64,000 nucleotides of DNA from Marinobacter sp. JH2 (GCF_004353225.1 NZ_CP037934.1:2852001-2916000); one strand, 5' to 3'; numbered from the stretch's first letter, positions 1 through 9,458 are shown. Program-made: numbers and translations. Notes: a model not told the origin generated them from the sequence alone.

Positions 1-151
1 CCATCGGGTCGAGATAATCCGGCCCGTGCTTAAACACTCGCACCTTACGCCCGGCATTCCGGTGTAGACGGGCCAATGCCGCTGTCACCATGGATTTCCC
101 CTGCCCCGAGGCGGGGCCGGTAATCATGACTGCCGGGACGAACTTGTTCAT
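1..151 (-). CDS. cobB: Cobyrinate a,c-diamide synthase, N-terminal part (cut by window edge)
   Basis: Only the first 50 codons lie in the window; the gene runs off the left edge. The reading starts with an ATG and shows a P-loop, GPASGQGKS, at residues 12-20, followed by an FKHGPDYLDP-type stretch. This is the usual opening of the CobB/CbiA amidotransferases, which amidate the a and c side chains of cobyrinate with glutamine and ATP during corrin synthesis. It is the last visible gene of the minus-strand btuB-btuF-btuC-btuD run and starts 22 bases after btuD stops, so it is probably co-transcribed behind the cobalamin riboswitch. CobQ-like enzymes share the fold, but the short leader and GPASGQGKS fit CobB better. 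Confidence 0.85.
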   Translation of the reverse strand, partial: MNKFVPAVMITGPASGQGKSMVTAALARLHRNAGRKVRVFKHGPDYLDPM

Positions 152-173
152 AGTTTCACCATTGTCATCGTTA

Positions 174-947
174 TTAACCGGAGCTCACAGGAACAAACAC
201 CGGTGCGCCGTCGGCCTCTACGGTCACCAGTTTTTGGTTATACAATTGTTCAAGTGCGGATGGTTTCAACATACTGTCAGCGGGCCCCCAACAAGCATCA
301 CCGTTGGGGTAAAGCAGCAACACATGGCTACACCACCGTGCGGCCAGGTTCAGGTCGTGCAGGCACATAAACACGGCCTTTCCGGTAACAGACTGGCTTC
401 TAAGCAGACGCATGACTTTGACCTGATGGTGTAAGTCCAGATGGTTCGTCGGCTCATCAAGCAACCAGATGTCGGGGTTCTGGGTCATCAGTGTTGCGAT
501 CGCAACCCGCTGACGCTCACCGCCCGACAAGGTACTGAGCAAACGGTCAGACAAATGATCAACATCCATCGTCGCCAATGCCTGTTGCGCGCGAGTTTGA
601 TCATCAGCTTGCTCGTTTTCCCAAGGCGACAACCATGGGTGACGCCCAATCAATGCGGTTTCCATAACCGTTGCAGGGAAACTGTCTTGACGCTCCTGAA
701 ACACCAAGCCCAGCTGCTGCGCTACGTCACGACGCTTTAGCTCTATCAGAGGCGAATCGTTCAATACAACTCGGCCACTGCGTGCAGGTAACAAACCAGC
801 GAGGGTATGCAACAGAGTGGTTTTTCCGGCCCCATTAGGGCCCAACACGCCCCACGTCTGACCGGGTTTCACACTCAAATTAAGAGGAAAACCGTCTGCT
901 CTACCGGGCACATTGATGATCAGATCGCAAGTATGCAGCGTGCTCAT
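174..947 (-). CDS. btuD: Cobalamin/iron-siderophore-type ABC transporter ATP-binding protein BtuD
   Basis: ATPase subunit of a BtuCDF-type importer, 257 residues. Walker A GPNGAGKTT is at about residues 36-44, the ABC signature LSGGERQR at about 140, and Walker B with WLLDEPTNHLD follows at about 161-171. FecE and HmuV proteins are built the same way; the B12 assignment rests on position between btuC and cobB and behind a cobalamin riboswitch. Its ATG shares one base with the btuC stop codon (TAATG), which implies translational coupling. It acts on the cytoplasmic face of the inner membrane and powers vitamin B12 uptake by ATP hydrolysis. Confidence 0.9.
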   Translation of the reverse strand: MSTLHTCDLIINVPGRADGFPLNLSVKPGQTWGVLGPNGAGKTTLLHTLAGLLPARSGRVVLNDSPLIELKRRDVAQQLGLVFQERQDSFPATVMETALIGRHPWLSPWENEQADDQTRAQQALATMDVDHLSDRLLSTLSGGERQRVAIATLMTQNPDIWLLDEPTNHLDLHHQVKVMRLLRSQSVTGKAVFMCLHDLNLAARWCSHVLLLYPNGDACWGPADSMLKPSALEQLYNQKLVTVEADGAPVFVPVSSG

Positions 948-1906
948 TAACGGCTCCGGTGCAGTAGATACAGGAAGGTCGGTACGCCCAGTAATGCGGT
1001 AATTACACCCACGGGAAGCTGCTCAGGCGCGATCACAGTGCGGGCGAGGGTATCCGCCAAGACAAGCAGAGTGCCGCCGGCCAAGGCACTGGCCGGCAAA
1101 ATAATGCGCTGGTCGTTGCCCAGTACCAGACGAAGCATATGCGGCACAATCAGGCCTACGAACCCGATACTGCCTGCTGTCGTTACCGCCGTCGCGGTCA
1201 GCAGGCTGGCGAGCACATAAATAGTCCACTCAAGCGGGCGAACCGATACTCCGAGTACCGCTGCCTGCATCGGGCCACGCGCCAACACGTTCAGATTTCT
1301 GGCAAGCGGCATAATCACCAGAATAGCCAGCACAAGCACCATCACCGCTGGCCAAGGGGTACGAGCGTAGGAAACATCTCCCATCAGCCAGTAAAGCATG
1401 CCGGGTAGTTTGTATGATGGGGTAATGGCCAGCATCAGCGTAATCACGGCTCCCCAGCCAGCCGCCACCACAACACCCGTCAGCAGCAGACGCGAGGCGG
1501 TCCAACTGCCGGTACCATGGGCAAGACCGAACACCAACACCATTGCCAACATGGCGCCGGCGAAGGCTGAGCCAGAGATCAGCAACGCCCCCATCCCTGT
1601 CAGCATCGCCAACAGCGCACCAACCGCGGCACCTCCGGACAGCCCCAGCACATACGGGTCAGCCAACGGGTTGCGCAGCAGCACCTGCATCAAGGCTCCC
1701 GCCACTGCTAACAGACCACCAGTCGCAAATGCGGCAAGGGTACGTGGCAGGCGCAACTCCAGCAGCAAGGTCTGGTTCAGCTTGCTGCCCTCACCCTGAA
1801 TGACAGCCCAGAGTTCCGAAGGTGCAACCGTTACGCTGCCTATCGCCAGCGCCAACATGAAAGCAGCCAAAGAAATCCCACTGAGCACCAACAAAGATCT
1901 TGTCAT
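947..1906 (-). CDS. btuC: Cobalamin ABC transporter permease BtuC (FecCD family)
   Basis: Highly hydrophobic 319-residue protein of the FecCD permease family, with a long series of membrane helices. It carries the family hallmarks LRLPRTLAAFATGGLLA near residue 50 and RNPLADPYVLGLSGGAAVG near residue 80. It would form the inner-membrane channel of the BtuCDF importer. It follows btuF by about 40 bases and overlaps btuD by one base. Iron-siderophore permeases belong to the same family, so the B12 substrate is inferred from the riboswitch and the cob genes around it. Confidence 0.9.
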   Translation of the reverse strand: MTRSLLVLSGISLAAFMLALAIGSVTVAPSELWAVIQGEGSKLNQTLLLELRLPRTLAAFATGGLLAVAGALMQVLLRNPLADPYVLGLSGGAAVGALLAMLTGMGALLISGSAFAGAMLAMVLVFGLAHGTGSWTASRLLLTGVVVAAGWGAVITLMLAITPSYKLPGMLYWLMGDVSYARTPWPAVMVLVLAILVIMPLARNLNVLARGPMQAAVLGVSVRPLEWTIYVLASLLTATAVTTAGSIGFVGLIVPHMLRLVLGNDQRIILPASALAGGTLLVLADTLARTVIAPEQLPVGVITALLGVPTFLYLLHRSR

Positions 1907-1945
1907 AGTGCAGGCACCTGTTCACCCAGGTTTTTGCGGGTTTTA

Positions 1946-2830
1946 CTAGCGTCCACGGGCAACGTCCAGCCTTTGGCAAATATCACGACTCGCTTCAAGA
2001 AGCCTGGGGGTCGGCCTTGATATCGGTGATGCCGGCACAAAAAACAGGTTGTTTTTTGCCACAGCGCTCATTGCCGAGTAGTTCTTCCAGTGATCAAGCT
2101 GGTTATCTTCGATACCCTCAACGCTTCCGGTAATAATTGCGTGAGGGTCTGCCGCCAGCACCACTTCGGCACTGATTCTCGGCACCAGCCGCGGCATGTC
2201 GCCGAAAACATTCACCCCTCCGCAAAGCTGAACCACTTTGCCAATCAGGTGATCATTGTTGATGGTCATCAGCGGCGTCTGCCAGACCTGATAGAAGACC
2301 GGTATGGGTTTTGCGTCGCGGTACTGCTTTGCAATCACAGCGATCCCTTTACGGAAACGTTCCGCTTCCGCAAAACCTTCCTGTTCCGTGCCCGACAGTA
2401 TCGAAAGCTGTTCAATGACTTTGGAAACGCCCTCGAAGGTGCGTGGTTCAATGGCAAACATGGGCAAACCCAATGCCTGCAGCATCTCCATTTGCGCAGG
2501 TGGATTACCTGTTCGCCACGTGATCACCAAATCGGGTTTAAGCGCCAACAGCGCTTCCAAATCTATTCGGGTATGATTGCCCACCAAGGGTAACTTGAGG
2601 GCTGCTTCGGGGTAATCGCTGTAATTCACCACTGCGACCACCTTGTCGCCCGCTCCAGCAGCAAACGCCAGTTCTGTAGCACCGGGAGACAAGGTAGCGA
2701 TGCGTTTGGCCGGTTGATCCAGGCAAATTTCTTCCCCTTGATCATCCGTAACACAAACAGGCGCCGCCAACCCAAATGGCACCAGTAGCATCAAGCTCAA
2801 CACCATTGCTACAGCTTTCAGCTTTATCAC
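1946..2830 (-). CDS. btuF: Cobalamin-binding periplasmic protein BtuF
   Basis: Periplasmic solute-binding protein of the BtuF/TroA fold, about 294 residues. It opens with a signal peptide (hydrophobic run ending LAAPV) and shows KRIATLSPGATELAFAAGAG, the typical start of the first lobe. DLEALLALKPDLVITW is the conserved ligand-cleft segment. Two GTG codons six bases apart could start it; the downstream one (2830) has a GAGGAGG ribosome site five bases ahead, while the upstream one touches that site. It delivers B12 that has crossed the outer membrane through BtuB to BtuC and BtuD. The B12 specificity is context-based. Confidence 0.87.
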   Translation of the reverse strand: MIKLKAVAMVLSLMLLVPFGLAAPVCVTDDQGEEICLDQPAKRIATLSPGATELAFAAGAGDKVVAVVNYSDYPEAALKLPLVGNHTRIDLEALLALKPDLVITWRTGNPPAQMEMLQALGLPMFAIEPRTFEGVSKVIEQLSILSGTEQEGFAEAERFRKGIAVIAKQYRDAKPIPVFYQVWQTPLMTINNDHLIGKVVQLCGGVNVFGDMPRLVPRISAEVVLAADPHAIITGSVEGIEDNQLDHWKNYSAMSAVAKNNLFFVPASPISRPTPRLLEASRDICQRLDVARGR

Positions 2831-2858
2831 TGGCACCTCCTCGCTGTTATCACACCGT

Positions 2859-4652
2859 TTATCGAATGTCGTAGCGGACAGTCAGCATGGCCGTGCGGCC
2901 TGCGGTTGTATAGACATCTCCGGTCCATCGACTAGCGGTATGGTATGTTTTATCGAACACATCTTTAACCGACAACTTCGCCACCCAATCTGGCGCAAAA
3001 GACCAACTTGTTCTTAGGTCAACAAGCCCGTAGCCTGGCAGGCGGCCTTCCTCACCGGCAGCGTTGAAACGATGATTCTCTGCGCGAGCGGTACCACCAA
3101 CACTCCAGCGCCCCAGCAATCGATCGACATCTAAGCGTATCGATTGCTCTGCACGGCGCCTTAGCTGATCACCTGTCTGACTATCTTCGTAATCCCCAAA
3201 GGTTCCAGCCAGTTTCATCAGCCACTTGTCTACTTCTAGTCCTGCCGATGCCTCAACTCCCCGTAGGCGAGCTTCAGGAACATTATCGACACCATTCTTG
3301 CTGGACAGTGACAGGTCGTCCACGTCACTTTGGAATAACGCCACGTCCCAGAACCAAGATGTATAGCGTCCTGCAAGCCCCACTTCATAACTGATCGCCT
3401 CTTCCGGTTCCAGGGTTGGATCTCCGTAATTAGGCCAGTATAAATCGTTAAACGACGGTGCTTTGAATGAGGTTCCAGCACTCACGCGGACACGATGCTG
3501 ACGATCAAATTGGTAGCCCGCCGCAGCGCCCCATGTTGTATGTTTGCCATAGGCTTCATTGTCATCATTGCGAATACTCAAATGGAGGTCTGCAGGTCCA
3601 AAGCCGAGCAAAGCTTGAGCAAAATAGGCGTTATTCGCACGGCTGCTTTCCTCGTAAGCTGTTGTGCTGCTCACCTGATCCGTCATTCTTTCAGCGCCTA
3701 CGACAAATTCATGCACGCCCCAAGTCAGCCAATTCTCTAGCCTCGTTGTGCGGCTTCGAGTATCGAAAAAAGTAGGAGAGCTACCCGGCGCAAAAGATTC
3801 GCCTTCATCTCTTGCATCGGAAACCTGCAATTTTGCACGCCAATAACGAGTGATCGGGGCATCTAAACTGGCGCCTGCAGTTTGTAGAGTGAAATCCGTT
3901 TCGCCACCTTCGTATTCTGTCGTTCCATTCGCGTTGAGGAATAAACCGGAAACTTTCACGCCATTTGAAAATACATGGCTCGCACTCGCCACGGAGGAAT
4001 GGTTGTCGTATGCCTTATCTTCACCACCAATGACAACTGGCGCGCCGTCAGTTCGAAAATAATGAGTGCCTACGTTAACTTTGGTGTCACGTTCAACAAA
4101 GGAGAACCCAGCACCGTACTGCTGGCTATCAAAGTTACCTGCACCGACTTCCACCCAGCCGCCGGCCGACTGTTTGGTCTCTGGCAAGGTAAATGCTTGA
4201 ATCACACCTCCGGTCGCATCCGCGCCGTACAAGCTACTGCGACTACCTCGAACAATTTCTACTCGTTTAATCATTTGAGGCGGCAAGTGCTGCCATGCTG
4301 GAGCACCCGAAGTTGCTGAGCGCAAACGAATACCATCTACCAGCAACACTGCGCCCGACGAGTCATGCCCCCGAATGAACACACTGGTTTGCTTACCAAA
4401 TGAGCCGGTATTCGTAACGTTTATACCCGGCTGACTTTCCAACAGTTCCGAAAACTGCAGTGCCTGTTGCCTTGTAATTTCTTCCTCTTCAAGCACCGTT
4501 ACCGATGATAAGCTTTCACCCTGAGTACTGGGAGCCAGAGTGGCGGTCACTACGATTGGGTTCAATTTTTGAGTTTCTTGCTGGCTAGCATCGGCTGTCG
4601 CTGCAAATACAGGCAACAAAATTAACGCCGGAATGGCCTTCGAAGGGTTCAT
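2859..4652 (-). CDS. btuB: TonB-dependent vitamin B12 outer-membrane receptor BtuB
   Basis: TonB-dependent receptor of about 597 residues. A signal peptide is followed by a TonB box-like LNPIVVTATL, then the plug domain with SVFIRGHDSSGAVLLVDGIR and VEIVRGSRSSLYGADATGGVI, both diagnostic of the BtuB subfamily. The rest is an amphipathic beta-barrel. The protein ends in VRYDIR rather than in an aromatic residue, slightly off the usual barrel terminus. An in-frame GTG lies four codons upstream (4664); the ATG was preferred, though neither has a strong ribosome site. It is the first gene after the cobalamin riboswitch, so it should be repressed when B12 is plentiful. Energy would come from a TonB system such as the one at 28.5-30.9 kb. 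Confidence 0.93.
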   Translation of the reverse strand: MNPSKAIPALILLPVFAATADASQQETQKLNPIVVTATLAPSTQGESLSSVTVLEEEEITRQQALQFSELLESQPGINVTNTGSFGKQTSVFIRGHDSSGAVLLVDGIRLRSATSGAPAWQHLPPQMIKRVEIVRGSRSSLYGADATGGVIQAFTLPETKQSAGGWVEVGAGNFDSQQYGAGFSFVERDTKVNVGTHYFRTDGAPVVIGGEDKAYDNHSSVASASHVFSNGVKVSGLFLNANGTTEYEGGETDFTLQTAGASLDAPITRYWRAKLQVSDARDEGESFAPGSSPTFFDTRSRTTRLENWLTWGVHEFVVGAERMTDQVSSTTAYEESSRANNAYFAQALLGFGPADLHLSIRNDDNEAYGKHTTWGAAAGYQFDRQHRVRVSAGTSFKAPSFNDLYWPNYGDPTLEPEEAISYEVGLAGRYTSWFWDVALFQSDVDDLSLSSKNGVDNVPEARLRGVEASAGLEVDKWLMKLAGTFGDYEDSQTGDQLRRRAEQSIRLDVDRLLGRWSVGGTARAENHRFNAAGEEGRLPGYGLVDLRTSWSFAPDWVAKLSVKDVFDKTYHTASRWTGDVYTTAGRTAMLTVRYDIR

Positions 4653-4821
4653 ATCATCACTCACAGTTCACCGCACGCACCCGCGCGGTCGGTCTTGGTT
4701 ACTGCGAAGGACAATTAAGGTGTTCGGACGGGGGTGGAGGGCGTGTAGTGCTGATGAGCCGGATCACCCACCGCCGTCGCCCTCCGCAACGTCTGGTGTA
4801 CGGAGTTTGAGAAACTCCGTC

Positions 4822-5005
4822 TTTCAGGCCGGTCTCCGGACTTTCAGGCGGAGACCGTGCTCCGGAGCAATCACCTTCCCATACCTATGGCACAGTGGCG
4901 TAACGGATTGCTATTAACCTGATTACCGTTGCGGGGGCAGTACTGGACTCTCACCAGCTTCCCGTTTCACTCTATGGATTCATCCGACTATCGCCAGCCT
5001 GAAAT
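4822..5005 (-). promoter_or_regulatory. Cobalamin (adenosylcobalamin) riboswitch upstream of btuB
   Basis: On the minus strand this 400-base gap before btuB carries the class signatures in order: GGGAAGCTGGTGAGAGTCC, then CTGCCCCCGCAACGGTAA, and finally the B12 box AAGTCCGGAGACCGGCC at 4828-4843. These match the conserved core of the cobalamin riboswitch family. Just past the B12 box lies a perfect 8-bp hairpin with a 3-base loop (4801-4819) and no T-run. The expression platform may therefore act on translation initiation rather than termination, but the fold was not computed. It should switch off the btuBFCD-cobB transcript when intracellular B12 is high. Confidence 0.93.
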
Positions 5006-5060
5006 GAAAATGCAGAGCACCTGAAATCGCGGGCAAGACTACCAACCGGGGTGGGGGTGG

Positions 5061-6107
5061 TCAATGACATATATAAATTCCCGACAGAGCGTCAGCCAGG
5101 CGCTGCCAGCTGGCCTCATCGGCGGGCAAACCAAAGCGCAAAGCCTGGGGAGCATCGAAGCACCGCACCAGAATTCCGCACCGGGCGAGGCGATCTGCAA
5201 TTTCCGCCGCCTTCGAATGTTGTACCGTCTGAAACAACAAAGTGCCGGAAAGGGATCCCAGACCATGTTGTTCAAGCAGAGCGGACAATCTCATCGAGGC
5301 TTCTTGCTGCTTGGCCAATGCTCCTGCTTGCCAGGTCTCGTCTTCCAAAACCCGTTTCATTAAATATCGCGTCGGGCCACTTACAGGCCAAGGCCCAAGT
5401 TCGTGGTTGAATTGTTTTGCCAGCCCACTTTCCAACAGCACAGCGCCGGCCCGAATTCCCGCCAACCCAAAAAACTTCCCTAACGACCTCAGTATCAGAA
5501 GATTGGCTGAACCTGCCCATGGGTCGAGCGTATGATCGGGAAGTCCGTCAATGAACGCCTCATCCACAACCAACCATCCACCGTGCCGCTCCAACCTTTC
5601 CCGCCAGGCCAACAATCGCTCTGGCATCAGCACCTGCCCAGTCGGATTGTTTGGATTAACCCAAACCATCACATCTATTGAAGCCAGCCAGTCCAGATCA
5701 TCCGCCAATGCCTGTTCCGCGGAAATACCCACCACTTCAAAGCCCGCCCGTTGCCAGGCATGGCCGTGTTCCCTGTAACCCGGTATGGGCACCGCCACCC
5801 GGCCAAGCCCATGCACGCGTTTACGAACTGCAGGCAACGCCATGATGGCTTGCTGACTTCCAGCCACGGGCAGACAGACTGCATCAGCCGGTGCCCCGGC
5901 CCAGTGCCGAATAATCTCTTCCAAACCGTCATCCGGCTCGGGCAGGCGTTGCCAAACCTCTAACGGAATCTCGGGAATAGGGTAGGGCACGGGGTTTATA
6001 CCGGTTGAAAGATCAAGCCACTGGTCTCGGGGTATCCCCCATTTCCGGGCCGCGGCTTCCAGCCTGCCGCCGTGTTCCGGGCGCTCAGGTGAACGAAACG
6101 GAATCAC
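5061..6107 (-). CDS. cobD: L-threonine-O-3-phosphate decarboxylase (CobD; CobC in Pseudomonas naming)
   Basis: PLP enzyme of the class I/II aminotransferase fold, 348 residues. It decarboxylates threonine phosphate to aminopropanol phosphate, the linker of the B12 nucleotide loop. The motif NPNNPTG lies at about 151-157, and SLGKFFGLAG holds the probable PLP lysine near residue 211. LDLSTGINPVPYP near the N-terminus is typical of the family. The chosen start is a GTG overlapping the cbiB stop, with GGGAGG eight bases ahead; an upstream extension lies inside cbiB. Histidinol-phosphate aminotransferase is the closest look-alike, but pairing with cbiB settles the role. Confidence 0.9.
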   Translation of the reverse strand: MIPFRSPERPEHGGRLEAAARKWGIPRDQWLDLSTGINPVPYPIPEIPLEVWQRLPEPDDGLEEIIRHWAGAPADAVCLPVAGSQQAIMALPAVRKRVHGLGRVAVPIPGYREHGHAWQRAGFEVVGISAEQALADDLDWLASIDVMVWVNPNNPTGQVLMPERLLAWRERLERHGGWLVVDEAFIDGLPDHTLDPWAGSANLLILRSLGKFFGLAGIRAGAVLLESGLAKQFNHELGPWPVSGPTRYLMKRVLEDETWQAGALAKQQEASMRLSALLEQHGLGSLSGTLLFQTVQHSKAAEIADRLARCGILVRCFDAPQALRFGLPADEASWQRLADALSGIYICH

Positions 6108-7039
6108 ACTGCACCTCCCGCCAGAAAACCAAGGGCGAACAGCACCAAGACAATCAACCACAGGCCCACACCTCGCTGAACCAGCCCGACGGCCCCATCA
6201 ACCGTCTGGGCGTTTGCCTCAGGGCCGCGGCCCAACCGGGGGCGTTGTTTAACTCCGTTGGCATAGGGTGCCGGGCCGCCCAGGGAAACGCCCAGCGCTC
6301 CGGCCCCTGCCGCCATCACCGGGCCGGCATTGGGGCTGTCCCATGTTTTTCCCTGACGAAACCAACACGACATCCCTAGCCGCGTGTTGCCCATCAGCGC
6401 GTAGGTAAGGGCGGTCAGCCGCGCAGGCACCCAACCCATAAGGTCATCCAGTCGGGCGGCAAAGCGTCCAAAGTAGAGGTAGCGCTCGTTACGGTAACCC
6501 CACATAGCGTCCAGCGTATTCACCAGGCGGTGCAAAACCACACCCGGTAAGCCAGCCACCAGGAACCAGAACAAACTGGCAAAAACTGCATCCGCTCCGT
6601 TTTCCAACATAGATTCGGCGGCCGCCGCGGCCACTCCGCTGTCGGAGAGCGATTCGGCATCGCGGCTCACAATGCGCCTTACCGCTTCACGGGCTTGCTC
6701 TCCATTCTCTTGCAGCAAAGCGTCCGATACCGCCTTGCCATGCTCGGCTAAGCCCCGCAGCGCAATGGCCAGCCACAGCACAGCTGCCTGCACCCATAAC
6801 GCCGCCCAACCACTCAACAGTTCCTGTAACAGCACTGCCACGGCAACCACTGGGGCCATCAACAGCACGGCTGAAATCCCACCGAGCGCTACACTACGAC
6901 CCGCTTGTTGCGGCCGACGATTAAAGCGTTGTTCAAACCAAACAACCGCATGGCCGAAGCCTACCAACGGGTGCCAGCGACGCGGCTCTCCCACCAATAC
7001 ATCGAACAAAACCGCGACACAGCACGCGGCTACCGACAT
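6104..7039 (-). CDS. cbiB: Adenosylcobinamide-phosphate synthase CbiB
   Basis: Inner-membrane protein of 311 residues that joins aminopropanol phosphate (or aminopropanol) to adenosylcobyric acid. The N-terminus [20 protein letters not shown] is the family signature, and [22 protein letters not shown] and [14 protein letters not shown] are further conserved segments. Several hydrophobic helices are visible. The start at ATG 7039 matches the family N-terminus and has GGAAG eight bases ahead; a 60-codon upstream reading frame has no family resemblance and was left out. It is translationally coupled to cobD through a four-base overlap. It is divergent from cobT across a 126-base gap. Confidence 0.92.
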   Translation of the reverse strand: MSVAACCVAVLFDVLVGEPRRWHPLVGFGHAVVWFEQRFNRRPQQAGRSVALGGISAVLLMAPVVAVAVLLQELLSGWAALWVQAAVLWLAIALRGLAEHGKAVSDALLQENGEQAREAVRRIVSRDAESLSDSGVAAAAAESMLENGADAVFASLFWFLVAGLPGVVLHRLVNTLDAMWGYRNERYLYFGRFAARLDDLMGWVPARLTALTYALMGNTRLGMSCWFRQGKTWDSPNAGPVMAAGAGALGVSLGGPAPYANGVKQRPRLGRGPEANAQTVDGAVGLVQRGVGLWLIVLVLFALGFLAGGAV

Positions 7040-7165
7040 CGAAAACGCTTCCAAGACCACACCCTCATGAAGAATGCCGGCAAGTCTACCCGACTCAAGC
7101 CTTACCTTGACACCATTGGGCCACAGATAGACCATCCCCCTCTTTCCGTTCACAAGGAACACTCC

Positions 7166-8224
7166 ATGCCTCTGCCCCAAAGCTGGCTTCAGCAGCCACC
7201 CTCTCCTTCCCGCGCGCATTCAGAACTTGCCTTGGCTCGCCAGCAAGTACTCACAAAGCCACCCGGATCTCTGGGAAAGCTGGAGCAGATTGCCATTACA
7301 CTTGCGGGCTTGTCGGGCAGCGAAACGCCTACGGTTGATCCGGTTTGCATGGCCATTTTCGCCGGTGATCACGGCGTTTGCGCTGAAGGCGTATCCGCTT
7401 TTCCGCAGGCTGTTACCGCGCAGATGATTGCCAACTTCGCCCATGGCGGCGCAGCCATCAGCGTCATGGCAAAAGAACTTGGTGCCAGTCTGGAGGTGGT
7501 GAATCTGGGCACCGTTGCAGACGTGCCGGAACTGCCCGGTGTGATTAGCGAGATTATCGCACCGTCAACAGCGAACATGGCAGAAACCTGCGCCATGACC
7601 CGCGAACAGGTGGGAGCGGCGCTGACCAGCGGTGACAACGCTGCGAAACGTGCTAAGGCAGCTGGCTGCCGGCTGTTTATTGGTGGCGACATGGGCATTG
7701 GCAACACCACCAGCGCCTCGGCTATAGCTTGCGCTCTTCTGGGCCACAGCCCACAGCAGTTAGTTGGCCCTGGAACGGGCCTGAACGCCAAAGGCGTCTC
7801 TCGAAAAGCCGCCGTGGTGGAGCGCGCCCTGGCCCGCCACGGTGACTCCAAAGACCCACTGACGGTGCTGTCCTCATTGGGCGGATTTGAACTCGCCGGT
7901 TTAGTCGGCGCTATTATGGGCAGTGCGGCCCGGGGTATTCCGGTTCTTGTGGATGGGTTCATCGTGTCGGCCGCCGCACTGATCGCCGTTCATCAGCAAC
8001 CGCGCGTGCGCAACTGGCTGCTGTTCGCCCACCGCTCAGCCGAACCCGGGCACAATGCCGTTCTGGAGGCGCTGGAAGCGTTACCCTTGCTGGATCTTGG
8101 TATGCGTTTGGGCGAAGGTAGCGGAGCGGCTGTCGCGGTACCTCTGCTTCGTTCCGCCTGCGCTTTGCACAATCAAGTGGCCAGCTTTGCAGATGCCAAC
8201 ATCAGCGGAAAATCAGAAGAGTAA
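7166..8224 (+). CDS. cobT: Nicotinate-nucleotide:dimethylbenzimidazole phosphoribosyltransferase CobT
   Basis: CobT, 352 residues, activates 5,6-dimethylbenzimidazole to alpha-ribazole phosphate for the lower ligand of B12. Visible family motifs are [15 protein letters not shown] near residue 30, [33 protein letters not shown], and the C-terminal [10 protein letters not shown] that carries the catalytic glutamate. The ATG at 7166 has AAGGAA seven bases ahead; the same frame stays open upstream, but that part lies antisense to cbiB and has no homologous look. cobC follows six bases after the stop. A TTGACA hexamer about 60 bases upstream could be a -35 box, but no convincing -10 goes with it. 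Confidence 0.94.
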   Translation: MPLPQSWLQQPPSPSRAHSELALARQQVLTKPPGSLGKLEQIAITLAGLSGSETPTVDPVCMAIFAGDHGVCAEGVSAFPQAVTAQMIANFAHGGAAISVMAKELGASLEVVNLGTVADVPELPGVISEIIAPSTANMAETCAMTREQVGAALTSGDNAAKRAKAAGCRLFIGGDMGIGNTTSASAIACALLGHSPQQLVGPGTGLNAKGVSRKAAVVERALARHGDSKDPLTVLSSLGGFELAGLVGAIMGSAARGIPVLVDGFIVSAAALIAVHQQPRVRNWLLFAHRSAEPGHNAVLEALEALPLLDLGMRLGEGSGAAVAVPLLRSACALHNQVASFADANISGKSEE

Positions 8225-8230
8225 ACCACC

Positions 8231-8827
8231 ATGACCACCATTCTCGACCTGATACGCCACGGCGAACCCGAAGGCGGCCCGATGTTCCGGGGCAGCAAAG
8301 ATGATCCGTTAAGCGAACTGGGCTGGCAGCAAATGCACACCGCCATCACCAGCACCGACCACTGGGATGCCATCGTCAGTTCGCCCATGGCCCGCTGCCA
8401 ACGGTTTGCGGAAACGCTTTCCAAGCAACAGAACATTCCGCTGCATATCGAACAGGAGCTTCGGGAAATCGGATTTGGCGAGTGGGAAGGACTGACCGCG
8501 GAACAGGTCGAGGCAGGTTACGGTGATCGTCTGAACCGTTTCTGGAAAGACCCTATTAACTTCCTGCCACCCGGCGGTGAACCGGTCGCCGACTTTTACA
8601 ACCGAGTTATCCACAGCATCCATCACTGGCAGGAGAAGCTGTCCGGGCAAAAGGTGTTGGTGGTCTGCCATGGTGGCGTTATTCGAATGGCTCTGGCTGA
8701 TGTTTTGGGCATACCGCTGGAGAAATCCTTCACCGGCTTTGCGGTGCCTTACGCCTGCCGCAGCCGCATACAGGTTGATCAATCCGAGTTTGGCATCTTT
8801 CGCAGCGTGATCAGCCACCAGCCTTAA
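8231..8827 (+). CDS. cobC: Histidine phosphatase, probable alpha-ribazole phosphatase CobC
   Basis: Phosphoglycerate-mutase-type phosphatase of 198 residues. The N-terminal LIRHGEP supplies the phosphorylated histidine, and VVCHGGVIRM near residue 140 the second one. The family removes phosphate from alpha-ribazole phosphate or adenosylcobalamin phosphate in the last steps of B12 assembly. The role is inferred from tight linkage to cobT (six-base gap) and facing cobU; the fold alone would allow other substrates. Its stop codon overlaps the cobU stop on the other strand in a shared TTAA, so the two genes are exactly tail to tail with no room for a terminator. Confidence 0.85.
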   Translation: MTTILDLIRHGEPEGGPMFRGSKDDPLSELGWQQMHTAITSTDHWDAIVSSPMARCQRFAETLSKQQNIPLHIEQELREIGFGEWEGLTAEQVEAGYGDRLNRFWKDPINFLPPGGEPVADFYNRVIHSIHHWQEKLSGQKVLVVCHGGVIRMALADVLGIPLEKSFTGFAVPYACRSRIQVDQSEFGIFRSVISHQP

Positions 8828-9357
8828 GTGTGGCTACCTTTGAGAGTCAGTGGCAAACCAGCGATCGACATCACCACTTCGTCACAGCGCTGGGCCAGCG
8901 CCTGATTCAACCAACCCAGCTCATCCGCAAAGCGCCGGGTGAGCGGGTCCATGCCAATGGTGCCCAACCCGACCTCATTGGTAACCACCACAACAGAGCC
9001 GGCATACTGCTCCAAGGCTGTCAGAAAAGCCGCTCGCTCCTGTTCAAACACCCCGCTTTCGGCAAACAACAAATTGCTTAACCATAGACTCATGCAATCG
9101 ATGAGCAACAGAGGCGGCTTGGCTGATTGCTCCTGATAATCATTGAGCACGTGTGCCAAATGCAACGGCTCTTCCACCAAGCCCCAACCAGCCGGCCGCT
9201 GCTGTTGGTGGCGGCGAATACGCTGCGCCATTTCATCGTCGCCCGCTGTGGCCGTCGCCACATACACGACAGACGCTTCCGCCGCCTGCGCGCGCTGTTC
9301 TGCCATCGCCGTTTTGCCAGAACGAATGCCTCCGGTTACCAGCAATTTCACCGCCAT
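8824..9357 (-). CDS. cobU: Adenosylcobinamide kinase / adenosylcobinamide-phosphate guanylyltransferase CobU
   Basis: Bifunctional enzyme of 177 residues that phosphorylates adenosylcobinamide and then attaches GMP. The P-loop GGIRSGKT is at residues 9-16. LLIDCMSLWLSNLL and VVVTNEVGLGTIGMDPLTRRF are family signatures. The start at ATG 9357 has a perfect AGGAGG six bases ahead; a longer frame reading was rejected for that reason. It is transcribed alone from the right toward cobC. The partner cobalamin synthase gene cobS is not in the window. Confidence 0.93.
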   Translation of the reverse strand: MAVKLLVTGGIRSGKTAMAEQRAQAAEASVVYVATATAGDDEMAQRIRRHQQQRPAGWGLVEEPLHLAHVLNDYQEQSAKPPLLLIDCMSLWLSNLLFAESGVFEQERAAFLTALEQYAGSVVVVTNEVGLGTIGMDPLTRRFADELGWLNQALAQRCDEVVMSIAGLPLTLKGSHT

Positions 9358-9458
9358 GCCAAGCCTCCTGAAGACCCGAGAGAAAGGGTGCCAAAGGTAC
9401 ACCAAAAAAAACCACAACTGCTATAGTTTGGCCAGAACTTGTATTCGCTGGAGAGAAC

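Noticed and set aside
7079..7095. B12-box-like sequence on the minus strand upstream of cbiB (AGTCGGGTAGACTTGCC)
   Set aside because: It is one base too long for the box, and the rest of the riboswitch core (GCCCCCGCAACTG type and GGTGA-TCC) is missing upstream.
6905..7165. N-terminal extension of cobT by 87 codons
   Set aside because: It runs antisense to cbiB, shows no CobT resemblance, and a good ribosome site marks ATG 7166.
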